Shown in pieces: positions 44,040-56,100 of a stretch of DNA of 64,000 nucleotides. A model generated the notes under the pieces. That model was not told the DNA's origin and did not search any database. It saw only the letters and a list, made by a program, of their open reading frames with translations. The position numbers and the translations under genes were made by a program. This DNA is from Valencia hispanica (lineage: Eukaryota; Chordata; Actinopteri; Cyprinodontiformes; Valenciidae): NCBI GenBank assembly GCA_963556495.2, contig OY747714.1, forward strand, positions 51,917,541-51,981,540, read 5' to 3'. The first letter of the stretch is position 1; the number at the start of each line of letters is the position of its first letter.

Positions 44040-47000
44040 AGAGGTCTGGAGGAGGTTCTCCTCACCACGGAGGAGGTTCTCCTCACCACGGAGGAGGTTC
44101 TCCTGATCATGGAGGAGGTTCTCCTGATCATGGAGGAGGTTCTCCTCACCACGGAGGAGGATCTCCTCACCACGGAGGAGGATCTCCTGACCATGGAGGA
44201 GGTTCTCCTGACCATGGAGGAGGTTCTCCTCACCACGGAGGAGGATCTCCTCACCACGGAGGAGGATCTCCTGACCATGGAGGAGTATCTCCTCACCACT
44301 GAGGAGGTTCTCCTCGCAATGAAGGAGGTTCTCCTCCCCACGGAGGAGGATCTCCTCACCATGGAGGACGTTCTCTTCACCACGGAGGAGGATCTCCTGA
44401 CCACGGAGGGGGATCTCCTGACCACGGGGGAGGTTCTCCTCGCAATGGAGGAGGTTCTCCTCGCCATGGAGGAGGATCTCCTCACCACGGAGGAGGTTCT
44501 CCTCACCACGGAGGAGGTTCTCTTCGCCATGGAGGAGGTTCTCCTCGCCATGGAGGAGGATCTCCTCACCACGGAGGAGGATCTCCTCGCAATGAAGGAG
44601 GATCTCCTCGCTACGGAGGAGGATCTCCTCACCACGGAGGAGGTTCTCCTCACCACGGAGGAGGTTCTCCTCACCACGGAGGATGTTCTCCTCACCACGG
44701 AGGAGTATCTCCTCACCACGGAGGATGTTTTCCTCACCACGGAGGATGTTATCCTCACCACGGAGGAGGTTCTCCTCACCACGGAGGATGTTTTCTCCTC
44801 ACCACGGAGGAGTATCTCCTCACCACGGAGGAGGTTCTCCTCACCACGGAGGATTTTCTCCTCACCACGGAGGAGGTTCTCCTCACCACGGAGGATGTTA
44901 TCCTCACCACGGAGGTTCTCCTCGCCACGGAGGATGTTCTCCTCACCACGGAGGAGTATCTCCTCACCACGGAGGATGTTCTCCTCACCACAGAGGAGGT
45001 TTTCCTCACCACGGAGGAGGTTTCCTGACCATGGAGGAGCTTCTCCTCACCACGGAGGAGGTTTCCTGACCATGGAGGAGGTTCTCCTCACCACGGAGGA
45101 TTTTCTCCTCACCACGGAGGAGGTTCTCCTCACCACGGAGGATGTTCTCCTCACCACGGAGGAGCTTCTCCTCACCACGGAGGAGGTTTCCTGACCATGG
45201 AGGAGGTTCTCCTCACCACGGAGGATTTTCTCCTCACCACGGAGGAGGTTCTCCTCACCATGGAGGAGGTTCTCCTCACCATGGAGGATGTTCTCACCAT
45301 GGAGGATGTTCTGCTCACCACAGAGGAGGTTCTCCTCACCACGGAGGAGGTTCTCCTCACCACGGAGGATGTTATCCTCACCACGGAGGAGGTTCTCCTG
45401 ATCATGGAGGAGGTTCTCCTGATCATGGAGGAGGTTCTCCTCGCCATGGAGGAGGTTCTCCTGACCATGGAGGAGGTTCTCCTCACCACGGAGGAGGTTT
45501 TCCTGACCACGGAGGAGCTTCTCCTCACCACGAGGAGGTTCTCCTCACCATGGAGGAGGTTCTCCTCACCATGGAGGATGTTCTCCTCACCATGGAGGAT
45601 GTTCTCCTCACCATGGAGGACGTTCTCTTCACCACGGAGGGGGATCTCCTGACCACGGGGGAGGTTCTCCTCACCATGGAGGATGTTCTCCTCACCACGG
45701 AGGAGGTTCTCCTCGCAATGAAGGAGGTTCTCCTCGCCATGGAGGAGGATCTCCTCGCCACGGAGGAGGATCTCCTCACCATGGAGGACGTTCTCCTCAC
45801 CATGGAGGAGTATCTCCTCACCACGGAGGAGTATCTCCTCACCACGGAGGGGGATCTCCTGACCACGGGGGAGGTTCTCCTCACCACAGAGGAGGTTTTC
45901 CTGACCACGGAGGAGGTTCTCCTCGCCACGGAGGAGGTTCTCCTCGCCACGGAGGATGTTCTCCTCGCCACGGAGGAGTATCTCCTCACCACGGAGGATG
46001 TTCTCCTCACCACAGAGGAGGTTTTCCTCACCACGGAGGAGGTTTCCTGACCACGGAGGAGGTTCTCCTCACCACGGAGGAGTATCTCCTCACCACGGAG
46101 GATGTGCTCCTCACCACGGAGGAGCTTCTCCTCACCACGGAGGAGGTTTCCTGACCATGGAGGAGGTTCTCCTCACCACGGAGGATTTTCTCCTCACCAC
46201 GGAGGAGGTTCTCCTCACCATGGAGGAGGCTCTCCTCACCACGGAGGATGTTCTGCTCACCACAGAGGATGTTCTGCTCACCACAGAGGAGGTTCTCCTC
46301 ACCACGGAGGAGGTTCTCCTCACCACGGAGGATGTTATCCTCACCACGGAGGAGGTTCTCCTGATCATGGAGGAGGTTCTCCTGATCATGGAGGAGGTTC
46401 TCGCCATGGAGGAGGTTCTCCTGATCATGGAGGAGGTTCTCCTGACCATGGAGGAGGTTCTCCTCACCACCGAGGAGGTTTTCCTGACCACGGAGGATTT
46501 TCTCCTCACCACGAGGAGGTTCTCCTCACCATGGAGGAGGTTCTCCTCACCACAGAGGAGGTTCTCCTCGCCACGGAGGAGGTTCTCCTCACCACGGAGG
46601 AGGTTCTCCTCGCCACGGAGGAGGTTCTCCTCGCCACGGAGGTTCTCCTCACCACGGAGGAGGTTTTCCTCACCACGGAGGAGGTTCTCACCACGGAGGA
46701 GGTTCTCCTCACCACGGAGGAGGTTCTCCTCACCATGGAGGAGGTTCTCCTCACCATGTAGGATGTTCTCCTCACCATGGAGGAGGTTTTCCTCACCATG
46801 AAGGAGGTTCTCCTCACCATGGAGGAGGTTCTCCTCACCACGGAGGAGGTTCTCCTGACCACAGAGGAGGTTTTCCTGACCACGGAGGAGCTTCTCCTCA
46901 CCACAGAGGAGGTTTCCTGACCATGGAGGAGGTTCTCCTCACCACGGAGGAGGTTCTCCTCACCATGGAGGATGTTCTCACCATGGAGGATGTTCTCCTC

Positions 47001-47215
47001 ACCATAGAGGAGGTTCTCCCCACCACGGAGGAGGTTCTCCTCACCATGGAGGATGTTCTCACCATGGAGGATGTTCTCCTCACCACGGAGGAGGTTCTCC
47101 TCACCACGGTGGAGGTTCTCCTCACCATGGAGGAGGTTCTCCTCACCATGGAGGATGTTCTCCTCACCACGGTGGAGGTTCTCCTCACCATGGAGGAGTT
47201 TCTCCTGACCATGGA
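44040..47215. repeat. 21-bp minisatellite, 3.2 kb
   Basis: About 150 copies of gaggttctcctcaccacgga g-type 21-bp units, with ggaggatctcctgaccac, ggatgttctcctcacc and ggagtatctcctcacc variants, and several longer blocks repeated, e.g. 45061-45560 resembling 46021-46520. Because the unit is a multiple of three and stop-poor on both strands, long frames (VLLTTEE, RRTSSVV, GGGSPHH repeats) appear in several phases. I regard none as a gene. It ends 12 bases before the acceptor of the next gene's first coding exon. Confidence 0.96.
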
Positions 47216-47235
47216 CTCTCTTTGCAGACACCATC

Positions 47236-47892
47236 ATGAGGTCTTTAGGAGGATCGTCCTCCTCAGCGATGGCCTCGTCTCTCTCTTCTGAACCTTCTCA
47301 TCAGGTCTTCTCCATCCAGAGTCGACAGGTCCAGGAAGAGTTCCTGAAAGGTGAGAACCTGAGTAGATCAGTATCCAGAACCAGCAGAACCTTCTGGCTC
47401 CACTCTAGTTCTTATCACCAGACTGATCCTCATCTTGTGTCCTCCAGAACGTCTGAGAAGGTTGGAGTCTGGCAGCGACATCTCCTCCCCCTCCACCTCC
47501 TCCTCATCATCATCCCAGGCCTCCCCCCTCAGGCCCTCCTCCCCCCTCAGCCTGACTCCTTCCGACTCCCCCTCCTCCCCCTCCTCCAGGCCGACGGACG
47601 GTTCACCAGGTGAGGTGCAGCAGGTTCTGGTCCGGTTCTGAGGACCTGATGAGCGGTTCTGACCCGTTGCTTTGTGTCCAGTTCTGTCCCTGTCCAGTCC
47701 TGAACTCCTGTCAGAGTTGAAGAAGGGACAGTCGCTGAGACGCGTCCCTAAGAAGAAAGGACTGACCACCATCTTCTCTGGACGAGGACGACAGGTCTGC
47801 TCCAGATTTAGCTTCACCGTCTCTGTCTCTGGTCTCCACCTTCACTCTGCTTCTCTTCTTCTCTCCTCCAGGTATCTGGCTCCTCCCCCTGA
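47236..47892 (+). CDS. Small Ser/Pro-rich protein with C-terminal WH2-like motif, unidentified
   Basis: Four coding exons with good GT-AG sites and matching phases: 47236-47350, 47448-47609, 47682-47794, 47872-47892, giving 136 residues. An acceptor (ctctctttgcag) 8 bases before ATG implies an upstream 5' untranslated exon, beyond the minisatellite. The protein starts MRSLGGSSSS, continues QVFSIQSRQVQEEFLKERL and then a Ser/Pro/Thr-rich linker. It carries SPELLSELKKGQSLRRVPKK followed by GLTTIFSGRGR and ends VSGSSP. LLSELKKGQSLRRV fits the WH2 actin-binding pattern (LL..I..G..L+.V). I do not recognise the family. Poly(A) signal AATAAA near 48169. Confidence 0.7.
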
Positions 47893-48425
47893 AGCTTAAC
47901 CAGCCAATAGGAGGGCTGCGACCTCTCAATCTACCTCCACTTGCCTCAAAGTGAACAAGACGAGCCGTGAAACTTAACGTCTGACGCTGCAGAGCCTCAC
48001 CTAGAAGCCCCGCCACCTTCCAAAGCCACGCCCCCTCTGCTGCAGAAGACCATCAAATGTTTTTGTTCTGAAGTTATGAAGATTGTCAGATTTAATTTAA
48101 ACATCAAGTTTTTGATTTCAGATAACATTTATGTAAAATAAATATTTAAAAAGATGAAAACATGAGAAATAAAGTTTGAATGATGACGTCATGGATGATG
48201 TTTCAGTTTAACTACCAGAAACGAGTCAGGTGACTTCCTGCAACGTTCCTCTGCACAGGTCAGAGGTCAGGAGGGCACAAAGGAGAAGAGGATCTACTGG
48301 CAAGGTTACAGAAACATAAAGTTATATCAACAGGTTCTATGAACAGGTTCTAGTTCTGATCAGGTTCTATGAACAGGTTCTAGTTCTGATCAGGTTCTAT
48401 GAACAAGTTCTCTGAACGGGTTCTA

Positions 48426-50048
48426 CACTCAACAAAAATATAAAAGCAACACCTTTGTTTCTGCTCCCATTTTTCATGAGATGGACTTAAAGATCTAAAT
48501 TCATTCCAGATTCACAACATTACCATTTCTCTCAAACATTGTTCACAAATCAGTCTAAATGTGTGATAGTGAGCACTTCTGCTTTGCTGAGATAATCCAT
48601 CCCACCTCACAGGTGTGCCACATCAAGATGCTGATCTGACATCATGATTAGTGCACAGGTGTACCTCATACTGCCCACAATAAAAGGCCACCCTGGAATG
48701 TGCAGTTTTGTCTCACAGCAAAATGCCACAGATGCCATAAGCATTGAGGGAGCGTGCAATTGGCATGCTGACAGCAGGAATGTCAACCAGATCTGTTGCT
48801 CGTGCATTGAATGTTCATTTCTCCACCATAAGCCGTCTCCAAAGGCGTTTCAGAGAATATGGCAGTACATCCAACCGGCCTCACAACCGCAGACCATGTG
48901 TAACCACACCAGCCCAGGACCTCCACATCCAGCAGGTTCACCTCCAAGATCGTCTGAGACCAGCCACTCAGACAGCTGCTGAAACAATCGGTTTGCATAA
49001 CCAAACAATTTCTGCACAAACTGTCAGAAACGTCTCAGGGAAGCTCAACTGCATGCTCGTCGTCCTCATCGGGGTCTTGACCTGACTCCAGCTCGTCGCC
49101 GTAACAGACTTGAGTGGGCAAATGCTCACATTCGATGGCGTCTGGCACGTTGGAGAGATGTTCTCTTCACGGATGAATCTCGGTTTACATTGTTCAGGGC
49201 AGATGGCAGACAGCGTGTGTGGCGTCGTGTGGGTGAGCGCTTTGCTGATGTCAATGTTGTGGATCGAGTGGCCCACGGTGGTGGTGGGGTTATGGCAGGC
49301 ATCTGTTATGGACGAAGAACACAGGTTCATTTTATTGATGGCATTTTGAATGCACAGAGATACCGTGATGAGATCCTGAGGCCCATTGTTGTGCCATACA
49401 TCCATGAACATCACCTCATGTTTCAGCAAGATAATGCACGGCCCCATGTTGCAAGGATCTGTACACAATTCTTGGAAGCTAAAAATGTCCCAGTTCTTGC
49501 ATGGCCAGCATACTCACCGGACATGTCACCCATTGAGCATGTTTGGGATGTGCTTGACCGGCGTATACGACAGCGTGTACCAGTTCCCACTAATATCCAA
49601 CAACTTCGCACAGCCATTGAAGAGGAGTGGACCAACATTCCACAGGCCACAATTGACAATCTGATAAACTCTATGCGAAGAAGATGTGTTGCACTGCATG
49701 AGGTAAATGGTGGTCACACCAGATACTGACCGGTTCTGAGTCCCCAGACCCCCAATAAAGCAAAAAACTGCACATTCCAGGGTGGCCTTTTATTGTGGGC
49801 AGTATAAGGTACACCTGTGCACTAATCATGATGTCAGATCAGCATCTTGATGTGGCACACCTGTGAGGTGGGATGGATTATCTCAGCAAAGCAGAAGTGC
49901 TCACTATCACACATTTAGACTGATTTGTGAACAATGTTTGAGAGAAATGGTAATGTTGTGTATCTGGAATGAATTTTAGATCTTTAAGTCCATCTCATGA
50001 AAAATGGGAGCAGAAACAAAGGTGTTGCGTTTATATTTTTGTTGAGTG
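48426..50048 (+). mobile_element. Tc1-like transposon, nearly full length, disabled
   Basis: Terminal inverted repeats of about 285 bases (48426-48709 and 49764-50048) begin cactcaacaaaaatataaa and are highly similar. TA dinucleotides flank both ends (48424-48425, 50049-50050). The transposase region 48723-49729 has a helix-turn-helix start (MLTAGMSTRSVARALNV, then RPHNRRP) and catalytic-domain parts RRVGERFADVNVVDRVAHGG, FQQDNARPHVA and SPDMSPIEHVWD, ending GGHTRY. An early stop just after the start codon, a frameshift near 49030 and an apparent small deletion near 49290 disable it. It is a family I recognise as common in fishes. Confidence 0.93.
48723..49729 (+). pseudogene. Tc1-like DDE transposase, broken
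   Basis: Two main frames, 48744-49085 and 49190-49729, hold the N-terminal DNA-binding part and the C-terminal catalytic part. The second catalytic Asp (QQDNARPH) and the final acidic residue (SPIEHVWD) are present. The break between frames lies around 49030-49190. Confidence 0.85.
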
Positions 50049-51399
50049 TATGAACAGGTTTTAATTCTGAACAGGTTCTATGAACAGGTTCTAGTTATGA
50101 TCAGGTTCTATGAACGGGTTCTATAAGGGTTCTATGAACAGGTTAAGTTCTGATCAGGTTCTATGAAAAGGTTCAAGTTCTGAACAGGTTCTATGAACAG
50201 GTTTTAATTCTGAATAGGTTCTATGAAAAGGTTCTATGAACATGTTCTAGTTCTGATCAGGTTCTATGAAAAGGGTTTAAGAACAGGTTCTAGTTCTGAT
50301 CAGGTTCTATGAACAGGTTCTATGTATAGGTTCTAGTTTTGAACAGGTTCTATGAACAGGTTTTAGTTCTGAACAGGTTCTAGTTCTGTACAGGTTATTT
50401 GAACAAGTTTTAGTTGTGAACAGGTTATATGAACAGGTTCTAGTTCTGAACAGGTTATTTGAACAAGTTTTAGTTGTGAACAGGTTCTATGGACAGGTTC
50501 TATGAACAGGTTCTATGAACTGGTTCTAGTTCTGAACAGGTTCTTTGAACAAGTTTTAGTTGTGAACAGGTTCTATGGACAGGTTCTATGAACAGGTTCT
50601 ATGAACTGGTTCTATGAACTGGTTCTAGTTCTGAACAGGTTCTTTGAACAAGTTTTAGTTGTGAACAGGTTCTATGGACAGGTTCTATGAACAGGTTCTA
50701 TGAACCGGTTCTAGTTCTGAACAGGTTCTTTGAACAAGTTTTAGTTGTGAACAGGTTCTATGAACAGGTACTATGAACAGATTCTAGTTCTGAACAGGTT
50801 CTATGAACATGTTCTAGTTCTGATTAGGTTATATGAACAGGTTCTAGTTCTGTACAGGTTATTTGAACAAGTTTTAGTTGTGAACAGGTTCTATGGACAG
50901 GTTCTTTGAACAGGTTCTATGAACTGGTTCTAGTTCTGAACAGGTTCTTTGAACAAGTTTTAGTTGTGAACAGGTTCTATGAACAGGTACTATGAACAGA
51001 TTCTAGTTCTGAACAGGTTCTATGAACAGGTTCTAGTTCTGTACAGGTTCTATGAACAGGTTCTAGTTCTGAACAGGTTATTTGAACAAGTTTTAGTTGT
51101 GAACAGGTTCTATGGACAGGTTCTTTGAACAGGTTCTATGAACTGGTTCTAGTTCTGAACAGGTTCTTTGAACAAGTTTTAGTTGTGAACAGGTTCTATG
51201 AACAGGTACTATGAACAGATTCTAGTTCTGAACAGGTTCTATGAACATGTTCTAGTTCTGATTAGGTTCTATGAACCGGTTCTAGTTCTGATTAGGTTCT
51301 ATGAACATGTTCTAGTTCTGATTAGGTTCTATGAACATCTTCTAGTCACCAATCCTGCCGCAACTAAAAATCCATTCAGAAATAACTAATCAGCTTCAT

Positions 51400-51780
51400 A
51401 AATGAATTACTGGGCAAATAAATGAATTAATAGGATTAATTAATGAGGCAATAAATGCAACTAAATTAAACATTTATTCAATAACTGATCAGAACATCAG
51501 ACATAAAGTGATCAACATTGTTTTATATGTTATAATTTGCATCCTTATTAAATATTAAAATAAATACAATAGATAAAAGATCTGGGGAGATAATTTATTA
51601 ATACATTTACATCTTTTGAAAATTAAAGAAAGAAACAGAGAGAAGCTCAAATTAATGTCACCATCCCTCCTGTTCGTAGGCTACTATCCAGCCTGTTGTT
51701 CCTGGTCTGACCACCAGGAGGAGCTGTTTACTGAACCGTCTTACGTAGCTGAGCTGAACCGGAAGCCTCGTTGGTTCACG
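51400..51780. other. Intergenic AT-rich region
   Basis: No gene seen. Leads into the presumed srrt 5' region. Confidence 0.4.
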
Positions 51781-51854
51781 GTGATCTGTGGCGGCAGTCT
51801 GTTAGCCTAGCGGCTAGTTGGAGGATTCAGAGAGTCGAAGCGGAGCAGATTCAG
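51781..51854 (+). other. Possible srrt 5' untranslated exon
   Basis: The sequence ending gcggagcagattcag is followed by gtaaaa, a fair donor. The first srrt coding exon starts with an acceptor directly before ATG, so an upstream non-coding exon is required. This is the best candidate, but its start is unknown. Confidence 0.35.
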
Positions 51855-52299
51855 GTAAAATTCACTAGAAACCTCCAGATGTGGTCTTAATCAGGAGGAA
51901 ACCCGGTTTGCCGCAGATTACCGCTTGAGTCCCGCATGGAGCAGTTTATTCAGTTAGCTCTGATGCTAACAAGCCTGTTAGCTCCAGGGGCTAAGGTGAT
52001 GCTAACCGGCTGCAGCGGGAATTTTCCTCTGTCTAAATGATGTTATAAATATTATTTATGAGGTTTTATAATAAATCTGCTATTAGCTTCTGGATGTTTA
52101 TAGTGGAACAGATTAATAAACCAGCTGCGGCTCAGCTGGAGCTAACAGGCTAATGGGTGTAAAGGCTGGAGGTTAGCAAAGAAGAAGAAGAGCTCAGAGC
52201 TGTTTACACAACAGACATATCATCAGTAGAGTTCACTATCATCACATTAATCATCTCTGTCTCTAGATGTTCCTCTCGGTAACTGCTCCCTGTAAGCTG

Positions 52300-52640
52300 A
52301 ATGCTACTGTTAATTATGCTATTTAGGATTATTAATGTTTTGTTATTAATGTTATTTAGGTTTATTAATGCTACTGTAATTAATGTTAGTGTATTAATTA
52401 CACTATTAATTAGTGTATTAAAGTGTATTAATAATATTGTTATTGATATTTAGGTTTATCATTGTTTTTAGGTGTATTGTGATTTTATTATTCCTATTGT
52501 TATTAATGTTATTTAGGATTATTAATGCTATTGTTATTAATGCTATTTGTTTATTAATGTTATTGTTGTTGAGGTTTATTAATGTTATTATTGTTTTTGA
52601 GGTTTATTATTGTTATTAAAGGGTATTAATGTTATTGTTG
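52300..52640. repeat. Low-complexity ATTAATGTTATT tract
   Basis: Irregular repeats of attaatgttattgttatta in the presumed srrt first intron. The short open frame in it is an artefact. Confidence 0.8.
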
Positions 52641-53171
52641 TTTATTGTTGACTGAAAGGTTGATGGATAATTTCTGTTGATTTATCTACAGCCGATCAAA
52701 CTGAATCAAATATTAATCCTAAATATTCCAGGCTCAGTCCCATCCCTACATCTACAGGTGTTGTTACAGGTGGTGCTGCTCTTCACCTGCTGCTGTCTCT
52801 GATTGGGTAGACAGTATCTGATCCTGTTGGAGAACCAATCAGATCTACTGTAGCATCCATATTTATCATTAATAGACAATAAACCAGGATGTTGATCATA
52901 TGTCCTCCATCAGCTGCTTCGGCTGCAAACAGCAACTTTTGAAATGATGACATCACCAGAACAAAAACATGAAGTCCTCTGATATCATGTTGAGGTATTA
53001 ACCTGTACTGATAACCAGTACTACTGATGATTAATAATCATCATCTCCATCAGGTTGTAGGTGGTGGGAGGAGCTGCTCCAGTTTGCTGAACCTGAACCA
53101 GCATCAGGTTCTGGTTCTGGTTCTGGTTCTGGGCCGCCTGCAGGCTTTAACCGGTGTGTGTCCTCCATCAG

Positions 53172-56100
53172 ATGGGCGACAGCGACGACGAGTTCGACCG
53201 CAGGAGGCGGGACAAGTTCCGGAGGGAGCGCAGCGACATGGAGCGGTCCAGAGAGCGGGAGGAGAGGAGGCGGGACGACTGGGGCGACAGGTCCGAACAC
53301 GTCACACTAGACCCAACAGAACCCTGTGGTTCTGATCTTACAAACATTAATCTGATGGAAGTTAAACTTCCCCAGAGTTAGATCAGGGAGGAAAAACATT
53401 TAGTAACCAGCCCAGTTATTATCCTGATCTGTTAGGGTTAGCTTAGCATAAACAATGGAAGTCAATGGTAACAGCTAGCATATCCTGTGCAAAGGAAGGA
53501 ATCACAGCAGCATATTTAGACTAATTTAGGACAAAAACCGGTTCCTCTATGGATCAGGGTCGTCATGGCGATGGTACTATTTGAATGAAACCGGGTGGTT
53601 CTGATGGGGTTGGTGGGAGGAGTTTAACTGGCTGGTTCTGTGGGACCCGGGTCAGCAGCATTAGGATCAGAACAGGTTTTATACCAGTGGTACCATGATC
53701 CAGGTTCTAGTCCACCAGAACCATCCAGACCCGCTGATTGTTCTGTTTCTGGTCATTCCAGGGATTGGGAGCGGGGCAGGGAGAGGAGGCGGGACTACGA
53801 GCGCGGCCGCCGGGAGAGGTTCTCTCCTCCCAGACACATCAGCCCCCAGCACAAGCGCATGAGGAGAGACTGGTGAGGTTCTGACCCGTTCTGACCCGCT
53901 CTGACCTGCAGCAGCCTAACCCACGTCTAACCACTTCCAGGGACGACCACCGGGGGGAGCCATACCGCTACGACCTGCCGTACGGAGGAGGAGGGGCCCC
54001 GTTTCCAGGGGCGGGGCCTCAGGGCTGGCACCCAGACTTCCCCCACCTCCACCCCCATCCAGGAGGGCTCCCCCTGCAGACCAGGTGAGGTCATTACACC
54101 TGGTAGGAACGGCCCTCTGCTACTGGACCTGGTTCTGTTTATCACCATGTGTTCTGTTCAGGTTGGGGATGATGGACCCAGACCTGCCTCCTCCTGGCCC
54201 CCCCACCATGAGGAGCTTCAAGGTCAGTATAGGCTCTAGTGACCCCTGCTGGTGGAGGTCATGTGGCCCCTTGTTGGTGGAGGCCATGTGACCTCTGTTG
54301 GTGGAGGCCATGTGACCTCTGTTGGTGGAGACCATTTGACCTGCTGGAGTCCTTTTGACCTGCCGCTGGAGGTCATGTGGCCCCTTGTTGGAGGTTATGT
54401 GACCTCTGTTGGTGGAGACCATTTGACCTGCTGGAGTCCTTTTGACCTGCCGCTGGAGGTCATGTGGCCCCTTGTTGGAGGTCATGTGGCCCCTTGTTGG
54501 AGGTTATGTGACCTCTGTTGGTGGAGGCCATGTGACCTGCTGGAGTCCTTTTGACCTGCCGCTGGAGGCCATGTGACCCCTTGTTGGAGGTCATGTGACC
54601 TCTGTTGGTGGAGGCCATTTGACCCGCTGTAGGCCATGTGACCCCTGCTGGAGGTCATGTGACCCGCTGGAGGTCATGTAACCCCTGCTCCTGGAGGTCA
54701 TGTGACCTTCTGGAGTCCCTTTGAACTGCTGCTGGAGGCCATGTGACCCCCGCTGGAGGCCATTTGACCCCTTGCTGGAGGTCATTTGACCCCTTGCTGG
54801 AGGTCATGTGACCTTCTGGAGTCCTTTTGACCTGCTGCTGGAAGCCATGTGACCCCTTGTTGGAGGTCATGTGACCTCTGTTGGTGGAGGCCATTTGACC
54901 TGCTGGAGGCCATGTGACCCCCTGCTGCTGGAGGTCATGTGACCCCTTGCTGGAGGTCATGTGACCCCTTGCTGGAGGTCATGTGACCCCTTGCTGGAGG
55001 TCATGTGACCCCTTGCTGGAGGCCATGTGACCCCCTGCTGCTGGAGGCCATGTGACCCCCTGCTGCTGGAGGCCATGTGACCCCTTGCTGCTGGAGGTCA
55101 TGTGACCCCCTGCTGATGGAGGCCATGTGACCCCCTGCTGCTGGAGGTCATGTGACCCCCTGCTGCTGGAGGTCATGTGACCCCCTGCTGCTGGAGGTCA
55201 TGTGACCTCCTGTTGCTGGAGGTCATGTGACCTTCTGGAGTCCTTTTGACCTGCTGCTGGAGGTCATTTGACCCCTTGCTGGAGGTCATGTGACCCCCGC
55301 TGGACGACATGTGACCCCTGATGTTGCTGTCCAGGAGTTCCTGCTGAACATGGAGGACAGCGTGGACGAGACTGAGGCCGTGAAGCGCTACAACCAGTAC
55401 AAGCTGGACTTCCGGCGCCAGCAGCTGCAGGACTTCTTCCTGCAGCACAAAGACCAGGAGTGGTTCCGCTCCAAGTACCACCCTGATGACATCACAGCCA
55501 GGAAGGCGGAGTCTCTGGGGGCCCTGAAGACTCGGCTGGCCGTCTTCCTGTTCCTGCTGGAAAACACCTGGCTGGACGACGTGTCTCTGGACATGGAGCA
55601 CGAAGCGTCCATCATCAAGCTGCTGGACGCAGGTGAGCTGGCGGGGCGGAGGGTGGCGAGCCGAGGAGGCTTCTGGGTAATGTAGTCCTGACAGGGTGTG
55701 TTCCTGTGCAGCGGTGATAAAGATGGAGGGAGGGACGGACTTTGACCTGCAGGTCCTGGAGGCCCCAGCAGGGGGCGACGGTGGAGGAGCTGCAGGAGGA
55801 GAGAAGAACCAGACGGGTCCGAAGGACGGAACCGGCAGCGCTCAGAGCGGGTCGGAGATGGCTGTGGGTCAGACGGAGGAGTCGGGCAGCAGTGAGAGGA
55901 CTAAAGAGCCTGAGAAGGTCAGAACCAGAACCAGAACCGGGCCGGAGACACTGAGAATCTTTCCTCTTGTTGTTGAACCGGGTTCTAGCAGCTTAGTGAG
56001 TTAGTCAGGCTATCTGCTCTGGTCCAGTCTGCAGCCAGCTGGGCGGCAGTACGCAGCAGCAGGCTGTCTGACCCGACCCGGTTCTGGTTCTGGACCTGGA

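Larger units (their letters stand above)
48310..51350. repeat. GGTTCTATGAACA minisatellite (interrupted by a Tc1-like element)
   Basis: Units such as caggttctatgaacaggttc and tagttctgaa (about 15 and 30 bp) occupy 48310-48425 and 50049-51350. The gap is the Tc1 insertion. Frames reading RFYEHVLVLI repeats are artefacts. Confidence 0.95.

Noticed and set aside
44027..47291. Many long frames on both strands with Gly/His, Leu/Thr/Glu or Ser/Arg repeats
   Set aside because: All are readings of one 21-bp repeat in different phases, with no non-repetitive domain.
51198..51389. RFYEHVLVLI repeat frame
   Set aside because: Reading of the GGTTCTATGAACA minisatellite.
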